A DNA stretch of 39,461 bases from Virgisporangium aliadipatigenens (GCF_016863615.1 NZ_BOPF01000063.1:1-39461), one strand, 5' to 3'. Positions 1 to 8,415 are shown, numbered from the stretch's first letter. Notes: generated from the letters alone by a model not told the origin. Made by a program: numbers and translations.

Positions 1-64
1 TCTTGCTAGGTTGGCCACCCCGTTCGGAGCAACCCCTCTATCTTACACATCCGGTTTCCCGTGT

Positions 65-89
65 CAAGTCTCAATTTTCGTGAGACTTG
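65..89. promoter_or_regulatory. Perfect 9-bp inverted repeat, operator-like
   Basis: CAAGTCTCA at 65-73 and TGAGACTTG at 81-89 are exact reverse complements separated by seven bases (ATTTTCG). The arms are much less GC-rich than the surroundings, and no T-tract follows on the plus strand. This favours a binding site for a dimeric regulator over an intrinsic terminator. The gene it would control is either left of the window or the small membrane protein about 400 bases downstream. Confidence 0.4.
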
Positions 90-465
90 CTTGGGCTACC
101 AGACCGCAGCACGCTTTAACCGACCTGAGATCGGAAGCTGGGTGACTGCGAGAGATTCGGCAGACCGGCCGGCTTTTTCAAGCCCGCCCGGCTCCTGCCT
201 GGCTCGGTAACTCTACCCGGTCGACTTCGTGTCCGCAACTCCCCGTTTCAGGAGAGACTTCCACACCGCCCGGTTGTCATCGGGCCGTCCATCCCGGCCG
301 TTTCGGCCGTTTTGTCCGGTGCCCCGCGACGCAGAGAAAGTTACGCGGTCCGCTACCCCAACGTCAAATCGGGGTTCCATACCCGTTCATTTCAGGGCTA
401 AACGGCGCTCCGTGATGACGCCGAGTGGCGGTAGCCGCCCGGCCGGACGTGCGCCGGCTCGCGCC

Positions 466-690
466 GTGACGTTGAATGGCGAGGTGCCGTCCTTGTCGGC
501 CGACGCCTTGTTCGGTCTCCTGCTGCCCTTCTGGCAACTGGTCCTCGGTGTGGCCGTCCTGGTGTTCGTTCTGGGGGCGGCGGTAAAGCTCGCCGGGCGC
601 GGCCGGTCCCGGATGAACACCGCGATCGTCGTGACCGGCACCGCGCTGCTCGGCCTCATGGCCATCGGCGTCATCGCGGCATCCCGCTGA
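466..690 (+). CDS. Small two-helix membrane protein, unknown function
   Basis: The reading frame ending at 690 encodes two hydrophobic helices, roughly LFGLLLPFWQLVLGVAVLVF and TAIVVTGTALLGLMAIGVIA, joined by a short basic loop (GRGRSRMN). This predicts a hairpin-like inner-membrane protein of about 65-75 residues with a short C-terminal tail. The start is uncertain. GTG at 466 gives 74 aa. TTG at 493 gives 65 aa and has the best Shine-Dalgarno (GAGGTG at 481-486, six bases away). ATG at 415 would add a basic low-complexity leader. I do not recognise a family. No same-strand partner is close by, and the next gene downstream is a pseudogene. Confidence 0.45.
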   Translation: MTLNGEVPSLSADALFGLLLPFWQLVLGVAVLVFVLGAAVKLAGRGRSRMNTAIVVTGTALLGLMAIGVIAASR

Positions 691-1003
691 GCCGACCCCC
701 GGTCGAACCTCCGCCGGGCCGCATCCCGAGCACCACCTCCCATCGCGCCGCCTTCAGCCGCGCATCCCGACAGCCACCTTCCGCCGTGCCGCCTTCGGCC
801 GCGCAGAAGGCCCCACGGCCTGCGACCCATGCCCGCCGGCACCGCGACCGCCCGCCTCGCCGGACGGATAACCCCACCTGAAGACGGCCTCAGGCTCCAC
901 GGCATGCGCCCCGCGTCCGCCGGCGCCGCAGGCTCCCCCTCGCGGACGGACTCCGGCGGAGCGGCCCCGCGCCGAAGGAACCGGGCGGGTCTCCCGCGCG
1001 TAA
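691..1003. other. Gene-poor GC-rich spacer with a 41-base tandem repeat
   Basis: No frame here looks like a protein: the translations on both strands are Arg/Pro/Gly-rich low complexity. The only structure seen is an imperfect tandem duplication at 721-802. The spacer separates the small membrane protein from a decayed acetyltransferase gene. Confidence 0.5.
721..802. repeat. Imperfect 41-base tandem duplication
   Basis: Bases 721-761 and 762-802 align without gaps over 41 positions with about 33 identities. Both begin GCATCCCGA, and they end in GCCGCCTTCAGCCGC and GCCGCCTTCGGCCGC. The copies lie outside any credible gene. Confidence 0.5.
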
Positions 1004-1034
1004 TGGGGTTCGACGGGGTGCGGACGATGGTGGC

Positions 1035-1746
1035 GTGGAGTGCGTCGACGAACCCGATCCCGAAACGTTCGCCGCGCGGGTGGTGCCGTGGCTCGAGCGT
1101 GCGCCCGTGCTCAACAGCCTGGTGCGCGCGGTACTCGACGCGCGGCTGGCCGGGCGTTCGCCGGTGTGGGAGGGCAGCGATGGATCCGGGTCGTCGACGG
1201 TGGGCAGCTGGTGGGCGTGGTCGTCTGGACCCGTCCCGGCATCCCGCTGTTGTCGGCCATGCCGGCCGAGGCAGCAGCGGCCGCCGGCCGGCACCTTGCG
1301 GGTCCCGGCCTTACCGGGGTCTCGGGTCCGGTTCCGGCAGGCCCGCGGGGACGACCGCGCGATCCTTGTGCACTGGTGGCGGGATTTCGCTCGAGAAGCC
1401 GTTCCACAGGATCCCGAACCGGACGTCGAAGCGATCGTGGACCGCGGCCTGGAGCGCGACGGACTTCTATGGCCTCTGGGACGACGACGGACCGTCCAGG
1501 CTGGTCGGCGTCAGCCCTCCGGCCGGCGGCGTGATCCGCATCGCACCCGGCTAAACCCCGCCGGACATGCGCGGACGTGGATACGCGAGCAGCGCGGTCG
1601 CCGGGGTGAGCCAGTGGGCGCTGGACAGCGGCGCCGTCGCGCTCAACCTCTACACGGATCTCGCCAATCCCACGAGTAACGCCATCTACCGACGGATCGG
1701 CTACCGGCGGGTGGGCGACGCCCGCGAGTGGGATCTCACGGGGTGA
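1035..1746 (+). pseudogene. GNAT-family N-acetyltransferase pseudogene (several frameshifts)
   Basis: Pieces of one GNAT protein occur in order but in different frames. The N-terminal part (FAARVVPWLERAPVLNSLVR) is read from the GTG at 1035. RWIRVVDGGQLVGVVVWTRP follows in a second frame. DDRAILVHWWRDFAREAV is back in the first frame. YGLWDDDGPSRLVGVSPPA is in a third. The C-terminal acetyl-CoA-binding part (PDMRGRGYASSAV, then NLYTDLANPTSNAIYRRIGY) runs to the TGA at 1744-1746. The last break is visible near 1550, where a stop replaces the expected V-Y-T-P-P-D-M-R junction. At least three indels are needed to restore the frame. This is either a decayed gene or, less likely, a stretch of poor sequence. 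The true start is unclear. Confidence 0.75.
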
Positions 1747-1750
1747 ACCG

Positions 1751-2548
1751 TCAGTCGAGGCGGCGGTTGGCCAGGCTCGGCAGCTCCTGACGGATGCGGT
1801 CGAGACGGCTCAGGTCGAGCTCCGCGAACGTCACCCCGACCGTGTCCGGCGCCTGTGCCAGCACGGTCCCCCACGGATCGACGATCATGCTGCGGCCGAA
1901 GCAGGTCCGGCCGGGGTCGTGGTCCCCGATCTGGCCGGCCGCCACCACGTAGCACTGGTTCTCGATCGCGCGGGCACGCAGCAGCACCTCCCAGTGGTCC
2001 CGGCCGGTGTGCTGCATGAACGCCGCCGGCACCACCAGCACCGTCGCGCCGGCGATCGCGAGCCCGCGATACAGCTCGGGGAAGCGCAGGTCGTAGCAGA
2101 TCGACAGGCCCCACGGCACGCCCTCGACCGGGGCGACGACGAGTTCAGTCCCGGGGGCGACCGTCTTCGACTCCTGGTACGACACCCGTCCGGGGATCTC
2201 CACGTCGTACAGGTGGATCTTCCGGTAGGCCGCGACCAGGGTGCCCGTGCGGTCGAAAACCGGCATCGTGTTGAACGTACGTTCGCTGTCCGGCCCCTCC
2301 TCGTGGAAGGAGCCCGCGAGCACCCAGATACCCAGGTCGCGGGCCGCCTCGGCGAAGAACTCGCAGTAGGGGCCGCCGAGCTGTTCGGGGGCGGGGGTCG
2401 TGCGGCCCGGGCCCAGGTAGTCCGTGTACTCCGGCAGCACCGCCACGTCGGCCCCGCCGTCGGCCGCACGGGCGAGCAGGTCACGGGCGACCTTCAGGTT
2501 GGCGTCCCGGTCGTCGCGGCTGTTGAGCTGGCAGACAGCGATGCGCAT
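1751..2548 (-). CDS. Nitrilase-superfamily carbon-nitrogen hydrolase
   Basis: This is a 265-aa cytoplasmic C-N hydrolase of the nitrilase superfamily, which cleaves amides through a Glu-Lys-Cys triad. Candidate triad residues are Glu40 (VLPEYTDY), Lys110 (YRKIHLYD) and Cys151 (SICYDLRFPELYR). The KIHLYDVEIPG and CYDLRFPELYR signatures resemble the Nit1/Nit2 branch (omega-amidase or deaminated glutathione amidase), so repair of a deaminated thiol or amino-acid derivative is plausible. The substrate cannot be read from sequence. The start is the ATG at 2546-2548 (MRIAVCQLN); the frame stays open further upstream but is not conserved-looking. It lies 26 bases downstream of the GNAT gene on the same strand and probably forms an operon with it. 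Confidence 0.88.
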   Translation of the reverse strand: MRIAVCQLNSRDDRDANLKVARDLLARAADGGADVAVLPEYTDYLGPGRTTPAPEQLGGPYCEFFAEAARDLGIWVLAGSFHEEGPDSERTFNTMPVFDRTGTLVAAYRKIHLYDVEIPGRVSYQESKTVAPGTELVVAPVEGVPWGLSICYDLRFPELYRGLAIAGATVLVVPAAFMQHTGRDHWEVLLRARAIENQCYVVAAGQIGDHDPGRTCFGRSMIVDPWGTVLAQAPDTVGVTFAELDLSRLDRIRQELPSLANRRLD

Positions 2549-2574
2549 GAGAGCGAGCGTACGGCGCCGCGCCG

Positions 2575-3225
2575 TTACCGGACCAGCAGCACTTCCTGGC
2601 CCACCGGGCGGAATCCGGCATCGAGAAGCGCTCGGACGCTGGCGGCGTTCCCTGGAGCGATTTGAGCCCACAACGGACCGTCGGTGAGGTGACGCGCCGA
2701 GGTGGCGAGTGCCCGGCCGAGCCCACGGCCCCGATGCTCCGGGTCGACCTCGAGGGCGATCTCCCGCCGGCCGGCGAGCCCCCGTCCGAGGATGAGGGTC
2801 CCGCCGGTACAGCTCCACACACGGACCTCCGTGCGGTAGCCCAGCGCGCGACGGACGCGAGGGTGATCGCGGTCCTCGATCGGGGTCAGCGCGAGGGGCG
2901 GCGGGCCGGGCAGCGGCGACGCGAGGCCGAGCATGTCGACGGACTCCGGCGCGACCCCGAAGGCGTCGACGAGATCGGCGAGGAACGGCGGCACAAACGC
3001 GTGTCCCAGGTCCCAGGTCCTCAACCGCGCGTCGACGAACGCCTGGTCGACCCCGACGACGTAGACCCGCCCGGTGAACCCCACCACGCCCGCCTTCGCG
3101 CCGGATACGGCCGGGACGGCGACAACCGCGCCGTCCGGCTCCGGATACACGCCGTCCTCGACCGCGGCGAGCACCTCTTCGAGGCGCTCAGGGGCGGACG
3201 AGGGCGTCGGGCTACCCGAGACCAT
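2575..3225 (-). CDS. GNAT-family N-acetyltransferase
   Basis: This is a 216-aa protein whose C-terminal half is a GNAT fold. IALEVDPEHRGRGLGRAL (about residues 155-172) is the beta4 strand plus the acetyl-CoA pyrophosphate loop (R-G-R-G-L-G). APGNAASVRALLDAGFRPVG (about 191-210) is the typical C-terminal helix and beta-strand. The N-terminal ~120 residues are less typical and probably provide the acceptor site. The acceptor is unknown. It is encoded just upstream of the nitrilase-like gene and 42 bases downstream of the clpX stop on the same strand, so read-through from clpX is possible. Confidence 0.75.
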   Translation of the reverse strand: MVSGSPTPSSAPERLEEVLAAVEDGVYPEPDGAVVAVPAVSGAKAGVVGFTGRVYVVGVDQAFVDARLRTWDLGHAFVPPFLADLVDAFGVAPESVDMLGLASPLPGPPPLALTPIEDRDHPRVRRALGYRTEVRVWSCTGGTLILGRGLAGRREIALEVDPEHRGRGLGRALATSARHLTDGPLWAQIAPGNAASVRALLDAGFRPVGQEVLLVR

Positions 3226-3267
3226 GATCGTGGAACGTCAGCGGCTGTGCGTCCCGCTGAGGCGGCC

Positions 3268-4563
3268 TCAGGCCGACTTCTCCTCGCGGTCGGCCCGGCG
3301 ACGGCCGGCCCGGTGCGACGTGAAGTCCCGCGGGACGATCGTCGGGTTGACGTTGTTGAGCACGACCTCGCGGGTGATGAGCACGCGCGCGACGTTGGGG
3401 TTGCTCGGGACCTCGTACATCACGGAGAGAAGCACTTCTTCCATGATGGCCCGAAGGCCACGGGCACCGGTGCCGCGCAGGATGGCCTGGTCGGCGATGG
3501 CCGCGAGCGCCTCCGCCTCGAACTCCAGCTCCACGCCGTCGAGCTCGAACAGCCGCTGGTACTGCCGGACGAGCGCGTTGCGCGGCTCGCTCAGGATCTT
3601 GACCAGGGCCTCGCGGTCCAGGCTGCGCACGCTGGTGATCACCGGCAGCCGCCCGATGAACTCCGGGATCAGCCCGAACTTGAGCAGGTCCTCCGGCATG
3701 ACCTCGGAGAAGTTGTCATCGACCGACTTGTCGGAGATCGAACGGAGGTTGGCACCGAAGCCCAGACCGTTCTTACCCACCCGTGCCTGGATCACCTTGT
3801 CGAGGCCGGCGAAGGCCCCGCCGCAGATGAACAGCACGTTGGTGGTGTCGATCTGGATGAACTCCTGGTGCGGGTGCTTACGCCCACCCTGTGGTGGAAC
3901 GTTGGCGACGGTGCCCTCGATGATCTTCAGCAGCGCCTGCTGGACACCCTCGCCGGAGACGTCCCGAGTGATCGACGGGTTTTCCGACTTGCGCGCGATC
4001 TTGTCGACCTCGTCGATGTAGACGATGCCGGTCTCCGCGCGCCGGATGTCGTAGTCGGCGGCCTGGATCAGCTTGAGGAGGATGTTTTCGACGTCCTCGC
4101 CGACGTAGCCCGCCTCCGTCAGCGCGGTGGCGTCCGCGATCGCGAACGGCACGTTGAGCATGCGCGCCAGCGTCTGGGCCAGGTGCGTCTTGCCGCAGCC
4201 CGTGGGCCCGATCAGCATGATGTTGGACTTGGCCAGCTCGACGCTGTCGCTGGGACCGCCGGCCGACTCCGCCTGGATGCGCTTGTAGTGGTTGTAGACC
4301 GCCACGGCGAGCGCCTTCTTCGCCTGGTCCTGACCGACCACGTACTGGTCGAGGAAGGAGCAGATCTCCATCGGCTTGGGCAGCTCGTCGAACTTGACGT
4401 CGCCCGATTCCGCGAGCTCTTCCTCGATGATCTCGTTGCAGAGGTCGATGCACTCGTCGCAGATGTACACGCCGGGACCGGCGATGAGCTTCTTCACCTG
4501 CTTCTGCGACTTGCCGCAGAACGAGCACTTGAGCAGGTCGCCACCGTCGCCGATCCGTGCCAC
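3268..4563 (-). CDS. clpX: ATP-dependent Clp protease ATP-binding subunit ClpX
   Basis: ClpX is the hexameric AAA+ unfoldase that feeds tagged or misfolded proteins to ClpP. The 431-aa product has every expected element. An N-terminal C4 zinc-binding domain carries Cys13, Cys16, Cys35 and Cys38. Walker A is GPTGCGKT (119-126) and Walker B is IVYIDEVDK with Asp184-Glu185. The ClpP-docking loop reads LGF (267-269, usually I/L-G-F). The arginine-finger and sensor region contains PEFIGRLPV. Length is normal. The start is ATG at 4561-4563. A leader of about 290 bases separates it from clpP2, suggesting its own promoter and possibly structured 5' UTR control. The partner peptidases lie directly upstream on the same strand. 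Confidence 0.98.
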   Translation of the reverse strand: MARIGDGGDLLKCSFCGKSQKQVKKLIAGPGVYICDECIDLCNEIIEEELAESGDVKFDELPKPMEICSFLDQYVVGQDQAKKALAVAVYNHYKRIQAESAGGPSDSVELAKSNIMLIGPTGCGKTHLAQTLARMLNVPFAIADATALTEAGYVGEDVENILLKLIQAADYDIRRAETGIVYIDEVDKIARKSENPSITRDVSGEGVQQALLKIIEGTVANVPPQGGRKHPHQEFIQIDTTNVLFICGGAFAGLDKVIQARVGKNGLGFGANLRSISDKSVDDNFSEVMPEDLLKFGLIPEFIGRLPVITSVRSLDREALVKILSEPRNALVRQYQRLFELDGVELEFEAEALAAIADQAILRGTGARGLRAIMEEVLLSVMYEVPSNPNVARVLITREVVLNNVNPTIVPRDFTSHRAGRRRADREEKSA

Positions 4564-4616
4564 CTACGGTCTCCCTGCACTCTTGGCCGAACCTCGTGGC
4601 CCGGTCTCTGCCTGCT

Positions 4617-4664
4617 GCGCCCGAAGGCGAGATGCTCACCGCGCCCGAGGGCGAGATTCAGCGG
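4617..4664 (-). repeat. 24-base tandem repeat forming two hairpins in the clpX leader
   Basis: Two adjacent 24-base units (4617-4640 and 4641-4664) share GCGCCCGA[A/G]GGCGAGAT. In the transcribed (minus) sense each contains a short hairpin: CGCC-TTCG-GGCG in one, a stable UUCG-type tetraloop, and GCCC-TC-GGGC in the other. They lie 54-101 bases upstream of the clpX start codon. Confidence 0.45.
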
Positions 4665-4852
4665 GCCTGCCGGCCGCTCCTGACGACGTTACCTGGTTGG
4701 AGTCGCAACTCCGACCCCTCTACGGGGGGTGTCTTTGAAACCTCTTGCCGGAACTGTCGGCGCGACGCGGCGCTGTCCTATAGCCTCTCGGCCGGAATGT
4801 CCGGTTGGCCAGGCTCGCCGGCCAACCGGACGACAGTCCGTACCGCTGATAC

Positions 4853-5482
4853 TCAGTTGGACGCGGTGGACGCGAGCGTCTTCTTGCGGCTGCTGAGCAC
4901 CTGGTCGACGAGGCCGTACTCCTTGGCCTCGGCCGCCGTCAGGATCTTGTCCCGGTCGATGTCCTTGCGGACCAGCTCGATCGCCCGGTTGCTGTGCTGC
5001 GAGATCAACGTCTCCAGCAGCGTCCGCATCCGCAGGATCTCCTTGGCCTGGATCTCGATGTCCGATCCCTGACCGTAGCCGCCCTCGGTGGCCGGCTGGT
5101 GGATGATGATCCGCGAGTTGGACAGCGCCATGCGCTTGCCGGGCGTGCCGGCCGCCAGGAGCACCGCGGCGGCGCTCGCGGCCTGCCCGAGGCAGACCGT
5201 CTGGATGTCCGGCCGCACGAACTGCATCGTGTCGTAGATCGCCGTCATCGCCGTGAACGAGCCGCCGGGCGAGTTGATGTACATCGTGATGTCGCGGTCC
5301 GGGTCCGCCGACTCGAGGGTCAGCAGCTGGGCCATCACGTCGTTGGCCGACGCGTCGTCCACCTGGACGCCGAGGAAGATGATCCGCTCCTCGAACATCT
5401 TGTTGTACGGGTTGGACTCCTTGACCCCGTACGACGTGCGCTCGACGAAGGACGGCAGAACGTAGCGGTTGTGAATTTCCAT
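4853..5482 (-). CDS. clpP2: ATP-dependent Clp protease proteolytic subunit ClpP2
   Basis: This is the second ClpP-type serine peptidase subunit, 209 aa from ATG at 5480-5482 (MEIHNRYVLPSFVERTSYG). The nucleophile is Ser103 (GQAAS) and the catalytic His is His128 (IIIHQP), with an Asp in the KDIDRDKI stretch. In actinobacteria ClpP1 and ClpP2 each form heptameric rings that combine into a mixed tetradecamer docking ClpX or ClpC1. This distinct N-terminus, following clpP1, matches the mycobacterial ClpP2 arrangement. The gene begins eight bases after the clpP1 stop, indicating co-transcription and probably coupled translation. Confidence 0.96.
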   Translation of the reverse strand: MEIHNRYVLPSFVERTSYGVKESNPYNKMFEERIIFLGVQVDDASANDVMAQLLTLESADPDRDITMYINSPGGSFTAMTAIYDTMQFVRPDIQTVCLGQAASAAAVLLAAGTPGKRMALSNSRIIIHQPATEGGYGQGSDIEIQAKEILRMRTLLETLISQHSNRAIELVRKDIDRDKILTAAEAKEYGLVDQVLSSRKKTLASTASN

Positions 5483-5490
5483 ATCCGTCC

Positions 5491-6123
5491 TCAGCTCCGA
5501 GTACCGGCACCCTCGGGGACCTGGCGGGCCCCGGTGACGACGTGGTCGATGAACCCGTAGTCCAGCGCCTCCTGGGCGGTGAACCAACGGTCGCGGTCGG
5601 AATCCGCCTCGATCTGGTCCTGCGACTGGCCGGTGTGCGCGGCCACCCGCTCCTGGAACATCCGCTTGGTGTACAGCATCTGCTCGGCCTGGATGGCGAT
5701 GTCGGAGGCGGTACCACCGATCCCGCCCGACGGCTGGTGCATCATGATCCGCGCGTGCGGCAGGGCGTAACGCTTGCCCCGCGTACCGGCGCACAGCAGC
5801 AGCTGGCCCATCGACGCGGCCATGCCCATCCCGATCGTCGCCACGTCGTTGGAGACGAACTGCATGGTGTCGTAGATCGCCATCCCGGCGTAGACCGAAC
5901 CGCCCGGGGAGTTGATGTACAGGTTGATGTCGCGCTCGGGGTCGTCCGCGGCGAGCAGCAGCAGCTGCGCGCAGATGCGGTTGGCCACCTGGTCGTTGAC
6001 CTCGCTGCCCAGGATGATGATGCGCTCCTTGAGCAGGCGGTTGTACACCGAGTCATCCAGACTGGCCAGGTCAATGCCAGCACCGCGAGCGACCGGCGTC
6101 GCTGGAATGTGCAGGTCGGTCAT
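5491..6123 (-). CDS. clpP1: ATP-dependent Clp protease proteolytic subunit ClpP1
   Basis: This is the first ClpP peptidase subunit, 210 aa. Catalytic residues are Ser104 (MGMAASMG) and His129 (IMMHQPSGG), with Asp in the DSDRDRW segment. A ten-odd-residue N-terminal extension precedes the core. The start is ATG at 6121-6123, behind a Shine-Dalgarno-like AAGGGG read on the minus strand. It is the first gene of the clpP1-clpP2 operon. The 115 bases separating it from tig contain a TAGTGT hexamer that could be a -10 element. I looked for a ClgR-type operator there and did not find a convincing one. Confidence 0.97.
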   Translation of the reverse strand: MTDLHIPATPVARGAGIDLASLDDSVYNRLLKERIIILGSEVNDQVANRICAQLLLLAADDPERDINLYINSPGGSVYAGMAIYDTMQFVSNDVATIGMGMAASMGQLLLCAGTRGKRYALPHARIMMHQPSGGIGGTASDIAIQAEQMLYTKRMFQERVAAHTGQSQDQIEADSDRDRWFTAQEALDYGFIDHVVTGARQVPEGAGTRS

Positions 6124-6192
6124 GGCACCCCTTCAGTTCAAAGTCTTGATACGCCGACACTAACCGCTGAAACGGGTGGAGACCGGCAGCGT

Positions 6193-6207
6193 CAGCGCTT
6201 TTCGCTG
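6193..6207 (-). terminator. Short hairpin downstream of tig
   Basis: CAGCG at 6193-6197 and CGCTG at 6203-6207 flank CTTTT, giving a five-base-pair stem in the tig-clpP1 gap, on the transcript side after the tig stop. No U-tract follows, so it could be a weak terminator or an attenuation point before clpP1. Confidence 0.3.
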
Positions 6208-6238
6208 TCAGCGCACCGGCCCCCGTACCCGTCCGGGC

Positions 6239-7582
6239 TCAGTGGTTGTGGTCGTGCTCCTCTTCCTCACCGCGGAGGTCGGCCAGGCTCAGCCGCGTTC
6301 CCTCGGAATCGGTGATGACGACGCGGTCCAGGATCGCGGCAAGAGCCTTGCCGCGACGGACGTCGCCGTAGACGACGCCGGCCGCGCCCGCCTGGACCAG
6401 CTGGTCGTAATACTGCTGCGGGGGAACGCCCGCGCGCTGCGCGCGGTGCACCACCTCGTGACCGAACTCGTCGTCGCTGACCTGCACATCCTCGGCATCG
6501 GCGAACGCGTCCAGGATCAACTGGATCTGCACCGCCTCGCGGGAGGCCTCGGTCAGCTCCTCGTCGATCTCTTCCTCGGTCTTCTCCTGCTCGGCGAGGT
6601 AGTCCTCGAGCGTGGCGCCGGCGCGCTCCAGCTGGCTGCGCATCGACTCCTTGCGGCTCTCGACCTCGTCCTGCACGACCGTCTCCGGCGACGGAACGTC
6701 GGTCGCCGCCACCAGCTCCTTCAGCGCCTTGTCCCGCGCCGTGTAGAGCGTCTCGAGGCGGGCGACGCGCAGCAGCCGCTCGCGGAGGTCGTTGCGGATC
6801 TCCTCCAGCGTGTCGAACTCGCTCGCCAGCTGCGCGAAGTCGTCGTCCAGCGCCGGCAGGTCCTTGCTCTTCACGGAGCGAACGGTCACCGAGACCTCGG
6901 CGTCCTTGCCCGCGTGGTCGCCGCCCACGAGCTGACTCGTGAACGACTTCGCCTCACCGGCCGACATGCCGACCAGCGCCTCGTCGAGACCCGGCAGCAG
7001 CTTGCCGCTGCCCACCTCGTGCGACACGTTGGTGGCGGTACCGCCCTCGACCTCGACGCCGTCGACCGTGGCGGCCAGGTCGATCTGCACGTAGTCGCCG
7101 TTGTCGGCGGGGCGCTCCACGGTCTTCAACGTCGCGAACCGCTCGCGCAGCGCGTCGACCTGCTCGTCGATCTGCTCCTCGGCGACCGACACGGCCTCGA
7201 CCTCGACCGCGATGTCCTCCGGCTTCGGCAGCACGATCTCCGGCCGCACGTCGACCTCGGCCGTGAACTTCAGCGGCTCCCCGTCGGAGAACTCGGTGAT
7301 CTCCACGGCCGGGCGGCCCAACGTCTTCACGTCGTGCTCGCGCACCGCGGCCACGATCTGCGCCGGGATGACCTCCTGCACCGCCTCGTTGAGCACCGCG
7401 CCACGGCCGACCCGCTTGTCGATCACGGCCGGCGGTACCTTGCCCCGACGGAAGCCGGGGATGTTGACCTGGGCTCCGATCTCCCGGTACGCCTTCTGCA
7501 GACTCGGCTGGAGCTCGGCGAACGGCACCTCGATAGCGAGCTTCACCCGAGTCGGGCTCAGGATCTCGACGGTGCTTTCCAC
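6239..7582 (-). CDS. tig: Trigger factor (ribosome-associated chaperone and prolyl isomerase)
   Basis: Trigger factor binds the ribosomal exit tunnel and shields nascent chains. The 447-aa product shows the standard order. The N-terminal ribosome-binding domain contains the signature loop in GFRRGKVP (about residues 44-51). A central FKBP-type PPIase domain follows (about 160-245, with NGDYVQIDL and LPGLDEALVGM). The C-terminal helical arms end in an acidic, His-containing tail (EEEEHDHNH). The start is ATG at 7580-7582. It lies upstream of clpP1P2 on the same strand, a widely conserved proteostasis arrangement, and 33 bases after tRNA-Pro. Confidence 0.97.
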   Translation of the reverse strand: MESTVEILSPTRVKLAIEVPFAELQPSLQKAYREIGAQVNIPGFRRGKVPPAVIDKRVGRGAVLNEAVQEVIPAQIVAAVREHDVKTLGRPAVEITEFSDGEPLKFTAEVDVRPEIVLPKPEDIAVEVEAVSVAEEQIDEQVDALRERFATLKTVERPADNGDYVQIDLAATVDGVEVEGGTATNVSHEVGSGKLLPGLDEALVGMSAGEAKSFTSQLVGGDHAGKDAEVSVTVRSVKSKDLPALDDDFAQLASEFDTLEEIRNDLRERLLRVARLETLYTARDKALKELVAATDVPSPETVVQDEVESRKESMRSQLERAGATLEDYLAEQEKTEEEIDEELTEASREAVQIQLILDAFADAEDVQVSDDEFGHEVVHRAQRAGVPPQQYYDQLVQAGAAGVVYGDVRRGKALAAILDRVVITDSEGTRLSLADLRGEEEEHDHNH

Positions 7583-7615
7583 AGGTTCTTCTCCTCGGCT
7601 ACTTTGTTGATCAAG

Positions 7616-7689
7616 TCGGGGTGGCGGGATTTGAACCCACGGCCCCTCGCTCCCAAAGCGAGTGCGCTACCAAGCTGCGCCACACCCCG
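7616..7689 (-). tRNA. tRNA-Pro (anticodon TGG)
   Basis: The minus strand folds as a 74-base cloverleaf. The acceptor stem CGGGGTG/CACCCCG pairs fully. The anticodon arm CTCGC-TTTGGGA-GCGAG places TGG at positions 34-36. The T-loop is GTTCAAATC. The discriminator is A and CCA is not encoded. It lies upstream of tig on the same strand. Confidence 0.95.
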
Positions 7690-7699
7690 CGGCGAGTGC

Positions 7700-7705
7700 A
7701 GTGTA
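7700..7705 (-). promoter_or_regulatory. Candidate -10 element for tRNA-Pro
   Basis: TACACT read on the minus strand lies 10 bases upstream of the mature tRNA-Pro 5' end at 7689 and fits the actinobacterial TANNNT -10 consensus. No clear -35 is seen. Confidence 0.4.
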
Positions 7706-7761
7706 TTCGGTCACGACGGTACGTCGGTGGCGGGGCCGTGCGCGGCCCTCGGTGGATTGGG

Positions 7762-7767
7762 TACTCT
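7762..7767 (+). promoter_or_regulatory. Candidate -10 element for tRNA-Gly
   Basis: TACTCT at 7762-7767 fits the TANNNT -10 consensus and lies 29 bases before the mature tRNA-Gly 5' end. It would give a short 5' leader for RNase P removal. It is divergent from the tRNA-Pro promoter. Confidence 0.4.
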
Positions 7768-7796
7768 GTTACGCGCTGCCCGGACAGGGTGGCTGC

Positions 7797-7867
7797 GCGG
7801 GCGTAGCTCAATGGCAGAGTCTCAGTCTTCCAAACTGATTGTGCGGGTTCGATTCCCGTCGCCCGCT
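7797..7867 (+). tRNA. tRNA-Gly (anticodon TCC)
   Basis: This 71-base cloverleaf has acceptor GCGGGCG pairing with CGCCCGC. The anticodon arm TCAGT-CTTCCAA-ACTGA places TCC at 34-36. The T-loop is GTTCGATTC and the discriminator is T, with no encoded CCA. A decayed tyrosine recombinase starts about 130 bases beyond its 3' end and points back at it, so this tRNA is a likely former integration site. Confidence 0.95.
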
Positions 7868-7994
7868 CTCTTCCAAAGGTCCAGGCCAGCGGCTTGAACA
7901 GCCCACCTGGGCCTTCTTCTTTGCCGCCGGTTTAATCTTGCGGGCCATTAGCCCCGGCCGTGCCACCTGGGCGCGCCCTCGCCGGCCCGACTCC

Positions 7995-8400
7995 TCAGCT
8001 CCCCGCCCGGTCGGCTTTCGGCTTCGCGAGTCCGCCCTCCGCTTCACGCGCCGGCCCCGCCCTTCCGACCACCTTCTTGGTCCGGGACTTCTTGTCCTTC
8101 TTGTCCGAGTTCTTGGCGACGGCCTTCCTCGTCACCTTTTGATCCGGCGGCCTATCCCGTCCGCGATCTCCCAATCCCGCTCGCTGGTCGCGTGCTGGTA
8201 GACCAGTGCGGCCCGCCTCGAGGAGCGCCCCATCCGGTGCATCAGCTCCCAAGTGCTCGCCCCGGACGCCGCCGCGATCGTGTTGCCCGTGTGACGTAGA
8301 TCGTCGGAGTGGAGAGCGACCGACGGAGCGTCTCCTCCCACTTCCCCGCACGCCGGAAATCACGGCTCGAAGGACACACCGAGGATCTGGCGAGTACGCG
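7995..8400 (-). pseudogene. Tyrosine recombinase (integrase) C-terminal remnant
   Basis: The minus strand encodes the end of a phage/ICE-type tyrosine recombinase. HSDDLRHTGNTIAAASGAS carries the H-x-x-R box, and RRAALVYQHAT holds the catalytic Tyr. In the intervening box the usual M-G-H-S-S reads M-G-R-S-S, so the conserved His is lost. The preceding FRRAGKWEE segment and the following Lys-rich tail (DKKDKKSRTKKVVGR) lie in different frames, and everything upstream (arm-binding domain and the first catalytic Arg box) is missing. It is therefore truncated and frameshifted. It abuts the 3' end of tRNA-Gly(TCC) in the orientation typical of tRNA-integrated elements. The outer limits are approximate. 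Confidence 0.8.
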
Positions 8401-8415
8401 GCCCGGCTCCCGACC

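Noticed and set aside
2662-4683. A 673-codon plus-strand open frame
   Set aside because: It is antisense to the GNAT and clpX genes; the translation is Arg/Asp/Val-rich without any domain, as expected from codon bias.
6124-6238. ClgR operator upstream of clpP1
   Set aside because: I looked for the CGC...GCG palindrome known for ClgR sites. The only inverted repeat there has the opposite order (CAGCG...CGCTG) and fits a hairpin after tig better.
7808-8047. Minus-strand small frame containing MARKIKPAAKKKAQVG
   Set aside because: It continues into the complement of tRNA-Gly and has no ribosome-binding site; at most it is read-through of the decayed integrase tail.
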